From NCBI RefSeq assembly GCF_001594145.1, contig NZ_LVCF01000046.1, positions 124,001 to 188,000 of the forward strand: DNA of 64,000 nt, written 5' to 3'. The DNA comes from Branchiibius sp. NY16-3462-2 (GTDB lineage Bacteria > Actinomycetota > Actinomycetes > Actinomycetales > Dermatophilaceae). A model generated the notes under the pieces. The model worked only from the letters and a program-made list of their open reading frames with translations. It did no database searches and was not told the DNA's origin. Of this stretch, positions 54,807 through 61,797 are shown piece by piece (the stretch's first letter is position 1; every line of letters starts with the position of its first letter). Both the position numbers and the translations under genes were made by a program.

Positions 54807-55411
54807 CAGGCTCCGAGGATGACCCGGCGGCCATCGACCCGCCAGCCGTCGCGCGCCATCCGGCCGACGACCTCGACGAGCAGCGCGCGTTCTTCAACCT
54901 TGATCCGCTCGTGCAGCGAATCCTCGTCGTCGCCCTCCTCCACCCGAACCACCCGCTGCTCGATGATCGGCCCGGAGTCGACGCCGCCGTCCACCAGATG
55001 ACAGGTCGTGCCGGTGACCTTCACGCCGTAGGCGAGCGCATCGCGAACCCCGTGCGCCCCAGGGAAACTCGGCAGCAGCGCGGGGTGGGTGTTCACAAAC
55101 GTCCGCTGCCCCATCGCGGCCGGACCCATGATCTTCATGAAGCCAGCGGTCACCGTGAAAGCCGGCGACAGCGCGTCCAGCCGTGCGCCCAACGCCACAT
55201 CCCAGTCCGCCCGTGACGGATAGTCGCGAACCCGCTCCACGAACGTCGGGATCGCTGCTCGCTGCGCACGGGCGAGGCCCTCGATCCCGTCCCGGTCCGC
55301 GCCGACGGCCACGATCCGCACGCCGTACGCCGGGTCCTCCGAAGCGTCGATCAGCGCCTGGAGCAACGTCCCCGACCCGGAGACGAGGACGACGATCGGG
55401 GTAGCACTCAC
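54806..55411 (-). CDS. purN: phosphoribosylglycinamide formyltransferase
   Basis: 201 residues from GTG 55411. LVSGSGTLLQALIDA, TAGFMKIMGPA and the catalytic HPALLPSFPGAHG are the PurN signatures, the last holding the active-site His and Asp environment. It formylates GAR in purine synthesis. Its normal neighbour purH is displaced by a GNAT and a ParD-like gene. It lies 9 bases after DUF6350. Confidence 0.95.
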   Translation of the reverse strand: MSATPIVVLVSGSGTLLQALIDASEDPAYGVRIVAVGADRDGIEGLARAQRAAIPTFVERVRDYPSRADWDVALGARLDALSPAFTVTAGFMKIMGPAAMGQRTFVNTHPALLPSFPGAHGVRDALAYGVKVTGTTCHLVDGGVDSGPIIEQRVVRVEEGDDEDSLHERIKVEERALLVEVVGRMARDGWRVDGRRVILGA

Positions 55412-55420
55412 GCAAGAAGG

Positions 55421-56611
55421 CTAGTGCGAGGACTTCAGCCAGTGGACCAGGGCCGTGGTCAACAACGCAGCACCCATGACCTCGACGATCAGCAGCAGAC
55501 ACGCGAGGGGGGTCGGCCCGACGTACGCCATGGCGTTGTCCCCCAGACCCGCTCGACCGATCAGGGCAACGATCACGACGGTCACGCTGGCGATGGCCGA
55601 CGCCACCGCCGCCTGGGTCAGTTTGTTGGTGACGCTGCTGAGCAGACTGGTCCGCGACGTAACCCGCCAGCCGATGGCGGCGCCGATCGCCACCACCGCC
55701 AAGGGGGCCAGCAACATCAGCGGCGACAGCGGACCTGCCTCGGGAATCGCACCCAGCACAGGGAACGCCGGCAGGGTCCCCGGTGTCACCTGCCCGATGC
55801 CGATATCGACCGGTCCGATCTGCAGACCGCCGCCACTGGCCCAGGTCGCCGCCCACGCAGCGGCGTTGGGCAGGGCGCACAACTGGCCACCCCACAGCAT
55901 CGCGACACCGATCAGACCCATGTCGAGGGTGCCGCTGACCGCACCGATCCGCGACAGGTGGGTGAGTACGGCGATCAGCACGATCAGCGCCCCCAGACCG
56001 GTGAGTGCCGCGAGGCCCTCGAGACCTGGCCGGACGGCCTTGCGCGCCACCGGCGGGACGCGGTCGTACTGCGCCGCCAACTCCGCGCGGAGCGGGCCAT
56101 CATCCCGCGCGACCGCCCAGACGAACCCGATCAATGGCACCAGCAGCGCCCCGGGGACCACCCACAGCAGCACCGGAGTGGCGGGCGCCAGATAACCCAG
56201 CGCGCTGATGACCACCCCGGCGACGGCGTAACCACCGACGAAAGCAGCCGTCGTCGGCCACAGACCACGTCGCGAACCCGTCGCCAGCACCGGCCGAGCA
56301 GCGATGCGCGCCAAAGCAATTGCGCCAAACGTCACCAGCAAGGGCGTGAAGACGACCGCCCCGACAACAGGAGCGTGCAGCCGCCCGCCGTGCGCCAGCG
56401 ACCATGCGTCGCCGGACGAACCGAGCACCGCCATCCAGGACCCGCCGCTACGCGGGTCGGTCACCCAGGCGGCCAGGAGGAGCGCGAACAGCACCAGGAA
56501 CACAGCCCCGGCCGCCACCGCGCCATAGCCCGCGACGACCCCTGGACTGACGCGCTCGTCGTACTCACCCGCGGTCCGCTCGGGACGGCCGATCCGATCC
56601 AAGACACTCAT
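55421..56611 (-). CDS. DUF6350 multi-pass membrane protein
   Basis: 396 residues from the ATG at 56609-56611; the open frame runs further upstream only through the sucD terminator. Ten or more hydrophobic segments, no transport signature. Its place between sucD and purN is the conserved actinobacterial setting of DUF6350. Function unknown; the linkage is likely positional. Confidence 0.83.
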   Translation of the reverse strand: MSVLDRIGRPERTAGEYDERVSPGVVAGYGAVAAGAVFLVLFALLLAAWVTDPRSGGSWMAVLGSSGDAWSLAHGGRLHAPVVGAVVFTPLLVTFGAIALARIAARPVLATGSRRGLWPTTAAFVGGYAVAGVVISALGYLAPATPVLLWVVPGALLVPLIGFVWAVARDDGPLRAELAAQYDRVPPVARKAVRPGLEGLAALTGLGALIVLIAVLTHLSRIGAVSGTLDMGLIGVAMLWGGQLCALPNAAAWAATWASGGGLQIGPVDIGIGQVTPGTLPAFPVLGAIPEAGPLSPLMLLAPLAVVAIGAAIGWRVTSRTSLLSSVTNKLTQAAVASAIASVTVVIVALIGRAGLGDNAMAYVGPTPLACLLLIVEVMGAALLTTALVHWLKSSH

Positions 56612-56652
56612 CGCGGCCCATCGTCTCCCGGCGGTCGCGCCCACAGACGCAG

Positions 56653-56685
56653 GCGCGCCGGGACCCAACTCGGGTCCCGGCGCGC
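56653..56685 (-). terminator. intrinsic terminator hairpin after sucD
   Basis: A perfect 14-bp stem (arms GCGCGCCGGGACCC and GGGTCCCGGCGCGC) with a five-base loop, 13 bases beyond the sucD stop. No U-run follows on the minus strand, as is usual in high-G+C actinobacteria. It separates sucCD from DUF6350-purN, which need their own promoter or read-through. Confidence 0.85.
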
Positions 56686-56698
56686 GGAGCGAGAACGA

Positions 56699-57583
56699 TC
56701 AGGCGTTACGCATGATCTCCCGCATGAGTTCGGCGGTCTCCGACGGCGTCTTGCCGACCTTGACCCCGGCGGCCTCGAGGGCTTCCTTCTTGGCGGCGGC
56801 GGTGCCGGACGAACCGGAGACGATCGCGCCCGCGTGACCCATCGTCTTGCCCTCGGGGGCGGTGAAGCCCGCGACATAGCCGACGACCGGCTTGCTGACG
56901 TTCTCCTTGATGTACGCCGCGGCGCGCTCCTCGGCGTCGCCACCGATCTCACCGATCATCACGATCGCGTCGGTCTCGGGGTCCTTCTCGAAGGCCTCGA
57001 GCGCGTCGATGTGCGTGGTGCCGATGATCGGGTCGCCGCCGATGCCGATGGCGCTGGAGAAGCCGAACTCCCGCAGCTCGTACATCATCTGGTAGGTCAG
57101 CGTGCCCGACTTGGACACCAGACCGATGCGCCCGGCGCCGGCGATGTCGGCGGGGATGATGCCCGCGTTGGCCTTCCCGGGGCTGATCAGACCCGGGCAG
57201 TTCGGGCCGATGATCCGGGTGGGCTTGCCGATCGAGTAGTTGTAGAACTCCGCGGTGTCCTTGACCGGGACGCCCTCGGTGATCACCACGGTCAGCGGGA
57301 TCTCGGCGTCGATCGCCTCGACCACGGCCGACTTGGTGAAGGCCGGCGGCACGAAGACGACCGACACGTTCGCGCCGGTCTCCTTGATCGCCTCGGCCAC
57401 GGTGCCGAACACCGGCACGCTGACGTCACCGGGGAAGTCGACGCTCTGGCCGGCCTTCTTGGGGTTCACCCCGCCCACGACCTTGGTGCCCGCGGCGAGC
57501 ATCCGGGCGGTGTGCTTCATGCCCTCGGAACCGGTCATGCCCTGGACGATGACCAGGCTGTCGTCGTTCAAAAAGATCGCCAT
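56699..57583 (-). CDS. sucD: succinyl-CoA ligase subunit alpha
   Basis: 294 residues. Binds CoA and carries the phosphorylated His in GHAGAIVSG near residue 245; ATP/GTP-grasp partner SucC supplies the nucleotide site. QGMTGSEGMKHTARMLAAG near the start and GPNCPGLISPG are family blocks. Converts succinyl-CoA to succinate with nucleotide formation. Nine bases after sucC, coexpressed. Confidence 0.97.
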   Translation of the reverse strand: MAIFLNDDSLVIVQGMTGSEGMKHTARMLAAGTKVVGGVNPKKAGQSVDFPGDVSVPVFGTVAEAIKETGANVSVVFVPPAFTKSAVVEAIDAEIPLTVVITEGVPVKDTAEFYNYSIGKPTRIIGPNCPGLISPGKANAGIIPADIAGAGRIGLVSKSGTLTYQMMYELREFGFSSAIGIGGDPIIGTTHIDALEAFEKDPETDAIVMIGEIGGDAEERAAAYIKENVSKPVVGYVAGFTAPEGKTMGHAGAIVSGSSGTAAAKKEALEAAGVKVGKTPSETAELMREIMRNA

Positions 57584-57592
57584 GTCAGATCC

Positions 57593-58786
57593 TCACTTCG
57601 CGGCGGCGAGCTCGGCGGCCTTGGCCGCGGCGCCGTCCATGGTTGCTTCGATGGTGACCAACGGGTGGTTGCGTTCGGCCAGAATGGCTCGCCCTTCGTC
57701 CACCGCGTTGCCATCCAGTCGTACGACGAGGGGCTTGGTTGCGCTGTCCCCGAGCGCGTCCAGCGCGCCGACGATGCCCTTGGCGACCTCGTCGCACGCG
57801 GTGATGCCGCCGAAGACGTTCACGAAGACCGACTTCACCTGCTCGTCACCGAGGATGATGTTCAGGCCGTTGGTCATGACCTCGGCGCTCGCACCACCAC
57901 CGATGTCCAGGAAGTTCGCCGGCTTCGGGTGCTCCCCGGCCGGGTTGGTGAACTCCTCACCGGCGTAGGCCACGACGTCCAGGGTGGACATGACCAGACC
58001 CGCGCCGTTGCCGATGATCCCGACGTCGCCGTCGAGCTTGACGTAGTTCAGCCCCTTCTCCTTGGCCGCCGCCTCCAGCGGGTCGGCCGCGGCCACGTCC
58101 TCCAGCGCCGCGTGGTCGGGGTGGCGGAAGTCGGCGTTGGCGTCGAGGGTGACCTTGCCGTCCAGCGCGACGATGTCGCCCTGCGCGGTCTTCACCAGCG
58201 GGTTGACCTCGACCAGCGTCGCGTCCTCACCGGCGTAGACGTCCCACAGCTTGATCAGCACGGGCGCGACCTTGGCGGCGGTGTCCGCGTCGAAACCGGC
58301 TGCGGCGACGATCTCGTCGGCCTTGGCCTGGTCGATGCCGACGTTGGGGTCCACGGGGATCCGGGCCAGGGCCTCGGGGCGCTCGACCGCGAGCTGCTCG
58401 ATCTCCATACCGCCCTCTTTGGAGCACATCGCCAGATACGAGCGGTTGGCCCGGTCCAGCAGCACCGAGAAGTAGTACTCTTCCGCGATCTGTGCGCCCT
58501 GGGCAATCATCACGGTGCCCACCGTGTGGCCCTTGATGTCCATGCCCAGGATCTGCTCGGCGTACTGCTCCGCCTCGTCCGCGGACTTGGCCACCTTCAC
58601 GCCGCCGGCCTTGCCGCGGCCGCCGGTTTTGACCTGCGCCTTGACAACAGAAACGCCGCCGGACAGTGCGCCGATCTCTTCGGCGGCAGCACGTGCTTCC
58701 TGCGGCGTGGTTGCGGTTTTGCCGGCCAGTACCGGTACTCCGTGCGCTTCGAACATGTCGCGCGCCTGGTATTCGAACAGATCCAC
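57593..58786 (-). CDS. sucC: succinyl-CoA ligase subunit beta
   Basis: 397 residues from GTG 58784-58786, with AAGGAAG eight bases before it. ATP-grasp fold (MDLFEYQARDMFEAHG, VVKAQVKTGGRGKAGGVK) and the C-terminal VNVFGGITACDEVAKG. Forms the nucleotide site of the ligase. Upstream, 79 bases separate it from the B12-binding mutase subunit, itself a producer of succinyl-CoA. Confidence 0.97.
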   Translation of the reverse strand: MDLFEYQARDMFEAHGVPVLAGKTATTPQEARAAAEEIGALSGGVSVVKAQVKTGGRGKAGGVKVAKSADEAEQYAEQILGMDIKGHTVGTVMIAQGAQIAEEYYFSVLLDRANRSYLAMCSKEGGMEIEQLAVERPEALARIPVDPNVGIDQAKADEIVAAAGFDADTAAKVAPVLIKLWDVYAGEDATLVEVNPLVKTAQGDIVALDGKVTLDANADFRHPDHAALEDVAAADPLEAAAKEKGLNYVKLDGDVGIIGNGAGLVMSTLDVVAYAGEEFTNPAGEHPKPANFLDIGGGASAEVMTNGLNIILGDEQVKSVFVNVFGGITACDEVAKGIVGALDALGDSATKPLVVRLDGNAVDEGRAILAERNHPLVTIEATMDGAAAKAAELAAAK

Positions 58787-58865
58787 CGTGATCTACTTCC
58801 TTGCTCCGAGAGAAAAACTCGCCGTTTTCGACTGTATCCCTGTGATGCAGACCACTCTCGCGCGG

Positions 58866-59279
58866 TCAGGCAGTAGCGCCTGCCCCGACGTGCTCGCGGA
58901 CCCACGCGACACACTCGGTCGTGGTGGTGCCAGGGGTGAAAACGGCTTGCACGCCAAGCTCTTTCAGCGCCGGGATGTCCTCATCGGGGATGATCCCGCC
59001 GCCGAAGACCACGATGTCGGAGGCGTCCTGCTCCTTGAGCAGTTCCAGGACTTTGGCGAACAGCGTCATGTGCGCTCCGGACAGGACCGACATACCAATG
59101 GCGTCGGCGTCCTCCTGGATCGCCGCCTGCACGATCTGCTCGGGCGTCTGGTGCAGGCCGGTGTAGATGACTTCCATCCCGGCGTCACGCAGCGCGCGGG
59201 CGATGACCTTCGCGCCCCGGTCGTGACCGTCCAGACCTGGTTTGGCCACCACGATGCGCAACGGAGAGTTTTCTGGCAT
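58866..59279 (-). CDS. B12-binding subunit of acyl-CoA mutase
   Basis: 137 residues, the stand-alone cobalamin domain. D17-G-H19-D-R-G22 is the DxHxxG motif whose His is the lower axial ligand to cobalt; SVLSGAHM and VVFGGG complete the nucleotide-tail pocket. It must pair with a large subunit, most simply the one at 1-1005. Same direction as sucCD, suggesting propionyl/branched-chain carbon enters the TCA cycle here. No cobalamin riboswitch was recognised upstream. Confidence 0.92.
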   Translation of the reverse strand: MPENSPLRIVVAKPGLDGHDRGAKVIARALRDAGMEVIYTGLHQTPEQIVQAAIQEDADAIGMSVLSGAHMTLFAKVLELLKEQDASDIVVFGGGIIPDEDIPALKELGVQAVFTPGTTTTECVAWVREHVGAGATA

Positions 59280-59372
59280 GGCCAGAGCCTACGCGGCTGT
59301 GTCGGACTTCACAGGACCGCAGGCCTACCGGCACCGCGGTAGTTATTCACATGGTTGGCCCCGATTTGAAAA

Positions 59373-59396
59373 GTCACGGTTTGGTCACGGTATGGT
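59373..59396 (+). promoter_or_regulatory. MtrA-like direct repeat with candidate -10 of the M23 gene
   Basis: GTCAC at 59373-59377 and again at 59384-59388, six bases between, one helical turn apart. GTNAC-N6-GTNAC is the reported MtrA-type pattern in actinobacteria, and MtrA controls wall-peptidase genes. TATGGT at 59391-59396 fits a -10 hexamer. The repeat would overlap the -35 region, so either activation or repression is possible. Confidence 0.55.
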
Positions 59397-59406
59397 GTGT
59401 CGCTCA

Positions 59407-59462
59407 GGCAACGTACGGCGTTTTGCCAGGGGGTGCCCTGCTTCATCGCGGGCCACGTTGCC
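59407..59462 (+). promoter_or_regulatory. structured 5' leader of the M23 gene
   Basis: GGCAACGT (59407-59414) pairs perfectly with ACGTTGCC (59455-59462), closing a 40-base interior that itself contains CAGGG/CCCTG. The leader runs about 110 bases from the candidate -10 to the GTG. Riboswitches of the c-di-AMP (ydaO) class occur before such genes in actinobacteria, but I could not match their conserved core, so the class is open. Confidence 0.35.
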
Positions 59463-59514
59463 GATGCTCGCCCCGGCCCCGCTGCCGTCCGTCGTATCCG
59501 TGTGAAAGGTCGTT

Positions 59515-60435
59515 GTGTCTCGTTACCAGGGTCGTCACCGCCCCCAGCCGTTGCCCCTGTGGCGCAACAGTCGGGTAACGGTTCCCGTGGTCGCTGCCGC
59601 AGGTATCACCCTGGCTGCAGCTGGTCTGGCGCAGGCGGCAACCAACGCAGGAGCCCCTGCCACAGGCACTTCCGTCGCCCGGGCGAAGACCGAGTCGGTC
59701 CCGACGATCGGGCGGGCCGAGGTCACGGCCGGCTCCCGATCCGACGTGCGAGCCAAGCAGGCGGCCGCGCAGAAGGCCGCCGCCGCCAGACTCGCCGCTG
59801 ACCAACAGGCTGCGCAGCAAAAGGCCGCCGCCAAGCTCGCGGCCGACACGAAGGCTGCCGCCGCGAAGCAGGCTGCCCAGAAGAAAGCCGCACTGGCTGC
59901 GTTGTCCAGCGCCCCGGCGGCCAAGCCGTTGACCGTCAAGGCGCCGGTGGTGTCGGCTCCGGCAGCGAAACCGAAAGCGAAGAGCCCGCTGACGGCCGGC
60001 GGATCCTCTGAAGCAACGACGTCGGCCGGCGGCTATGTGTGCCCGATCGCCGGGTGCGGTGGCCGGTTCACCTCCGGCTTCGGGGGTCGCACCTCCCCGG
60101 GCGGCATCGGCTCGACCAACCACAAGGGCAACGACTTCGCGACCTCGATCGGCACCCCATTGCGGGCCGTGCACAGCGGGACCGTCACGGGCGTCGGATG
60201 GTACGGCGGCCTGGGGATGCGGGTCGAGATCGACCTCGGTGGGGGCACCAGTGTGGTCTACGGGCACATGTCGGCCTTCTCGACGCACGTCGGGCAGCGG
60301 GTATCCGCGGGCGAGATCATCGGCTACTCCGGCAACACCGGCAACTCCACCGGGCCGCACCTGCACTTCGAGGTGCACCTGGGCGGTGTGCCCATCAACC
60401 CCGGACCCTGGATGCGCGCCCGCGGCATCTTCTGA
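59515..60435 (+). CDS. M23-family wall endopeptidase (LytM type)
   Basis: 306 residues from GTG 59515. N-terminal hydrophobic signal or anchor (VTVPVVAAAGITLAAAGLAQAA, residues 21-42). Residues ~75-130 are an Ala/Lys/Gln-rich helical stretch, likely a coiled coil or wall-crossing stalk. The C-terminal LytM domain has the zinc ligands His203 and Asp207 in HKGND and the HLHFEVH block with His282 and His284. It cleaves peptidoglycan crosslinks during growth or division. The control region is at 59373-59462. Confidence 0.93.
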   Translation: MSRYQGRHRPQPLPLWRNSRVTVPVVAAAGITLAAAGLAQAATNAGAPATGTSVARAKTESVPTIGRAEVTAGSRSDVRAKQAAAQKAAAARLAADQQAAQQKAAAKLAADTKAAAAKQAAQKKAALAALSSAPAAKPLTVKAPVVSAPAAKPKAKSPLTAGGSSEATTSAGGYVCPIAGCGGRFTSGFGGRTSPGGIGSTNHKGNDFATSIGTPLRAVHSGTVTGVGWYGGLGMRVEIDLGGGTSVVYGHMSAFSTHVGQRVSAGEIIGYSGNTGNSTGPHLHFEVHLGGVPINPGPWMRARGIF

Positions 60436-61337
60436 TCGATCGGTCCCATTGCCGGAAGCCATCTGTCCGCTTTTGCCCCTAGCCTGGGAATCCAGGTGCC
60501 GGGAAGGGGCCCGGCCCAACCGGACAGAAGGCGGCCGACGATGGACGATTCCCAGCCGACGGACTGGCGCAGTCGCGACCGCCTAGTTCGATGCGCCGAC
60601 GATGAGCGTGGGCGCCAGACTGATCAGCCGGATCGCCGAACCGATCAGGCCCAGTTCCCGCGCCGCTCTGCGGCATGAGGCGCAATCGAAGTCCATCCGG
60701 GCGCAGATCAACCTGCGGGGAGTGCTCGGCCTGATCGCCGAGTCGTCCCACCTGCAGCAGGTCGAGGTGGTCATCCGATCCGCTGATCCCTTCTCTACGT
60801 GCCATTCGGCAGGCCGTGCCCGGGCACACCGGATAGGGCCGACAGACCGGGCATTCTAGGCCGGAGGACCGGTGGGGACGAGCCGTGGGGTTCCGGCTGT
60901 TCCGCATCGAATACCGCTCCAATCGCGGACTCGATCAGCTCTGCTGGGCGATCTGGTTACGCCGAATGGACGACGGGTACGACGCGTCCTTTGAACCCAC
61001 TGCCCGATCTCGGTGCGCACCGTCTTGGCGCTGGAGCCGCTACGAGCGTTACCGTCGTCCCGCACCAGCTGCTCGGCCAACCCATCGATGTCAACGACCT
61101 CGGCCACTGGCACTGTTACCAACTCACGCGCTTGCTCACCAGACATGACGCGATCGTCCTTCCAGACCCCACCTCCGGCAGGGACCTCACACCACGCCGC
61201 TGCACAAAGTTCCGGACAGACCCCGGGTTCCTCGCGGGATTGAATTCGGGAATGAGGCCCGCTCCGGATTTTCGACCGCCGGTCAATTGCAGTCCTCGCA
61301 AACAAACTTGGGACAGTTCAGTATCTTTCCCAGTCCC
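60436..61337. other. about 0.9 kb without a convincing gene
   Basis: Several short frames exist on both strands. None has a recognisable domain, a good ribosome-binding site and typical codon use together. Two are marginal: 60602-60859 (+), an 85-codon frame containing AALRHEAQSKSIRAQINL, and 60856-61146 (-), containing MSGEQARELVTVPVAEVVDID. They look like remains of genes broken by frameshifts. The stretch lies between the M23 gene and an IS110 fragment, so mobile-element debris is plausible. I saw no terminator or tRNA here. Confidence 0.5.
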
Positions 61338-61478
61338 ATGGCGGTCGGCCGCAAACGCACCCAGGTCAATAAGCACAACGCAGCCCTGATCTGTCTAGCC
61401 CGCCGACGCTGCGACGTCCTATACGCGATGCTCCGCGACGGCACCCTCTACGAAAGCCGGCAACCCGCATCGGCTTGA
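61338..61478 (+). pseudogene. IS110-family transposase, C-terminal fragment
   Basis: 47 codons reading NKHNAALICLARRRCDVLYAMLRDGTLYE match the C-terminal end of IS110 transposases, where the ARRR.DVL.A..RDG pattern is characteristic. A full enzyme needs about 400 residues with the DEDD and Ser catalytic domains, none of which is seen upstream in any frame. It is a dead remnant. It supports past transposition next to the RHS locus. Confidence 0.7.
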
Positions 61479-61629
61479 CGAAGACCATAGGGACACCCCC
61501 CCGACGGGCGCGTGGACGCCGACGACGTCAACCGCGAAAGATCTGCGAGAGGTGAACTCGCAGGATCGCGCGGTGGCCGCCCATGTCCGTCCCGAACACA
61601 CCCCGCAATACCACTATCGGGGACCCAAC

Positions 61630-61794
61630 TCACTTCTCCTCTCTCGCCCCCTTCCAGCATTTCCCACCGTAAACGACGGCAGACCCAAACATGACGGCGC
61701 CGAGATACTTCGATTGCGGCGCGCTACCGACAATCAGAACGAACATGCCCAAAATTGCGACGACAACCGAAAATGTAATACCGAGTATCCTCAC
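61630..61794 (-). CDS. small two-helix membrane protein, candidate immunity protein
   Basis: 54 residues from GTG 61794 to TGA 61630. The first hydrophobic segment is ILGITFSVVVAILGMFVLIV (residues 3-22), and a second runs about residues 30-44 (YLGAVMFGSAVVYGG); the end is basic (GKCWKGAREEK). It starts three bases after the RHS stop and in the same frame, so translation may be coupled. GGGAGA lies ten bases before the GTG. Position and size are those of an immunity gene directly after a toxin tip. The alternative is that the RHS stop is a nonsense change or error and this is the lost end of that protein. Confidence 0.55.
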   Translation of the reverse strand: MRILGITFSVVVAILGMFVLIVGSAPQSKYLGAVMFGSAVVYGGKCWKGAREEK

Positions 61795-61797
61795 AGC

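Noticed and set aside
55424..58876. 1150-codon open frame on the plus strand across DUF6350, sucD and sucC
   Set aside because: It is antisense to three well-identified genes, its product is low-complexity (His/Gln/Arg/Gly/Asp-rich), and such mirror frames are expected in high-G+C coding DNA.
59280..59372. Cobalamin riboswitch for the B12-binding mutase subunit
   Set aside because: No B12-box or the long leader it needs is visible upstream of 59279.
59402..59514. c-di-AMP (ydaO) riboswitch before the M23 gene
   Set aside because: The genomic setting fits, but I could not match the conserved core of that class by eye; kept only as an unassigned structured leader.
59757..59904. Ala/Lys/Gln-rich stretch in the M23 gene as a DNA tandem repeat
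   Set aside because: The codons vary without a fixed period; it is a low-complexity helical protein region rather than a DNA repeat.
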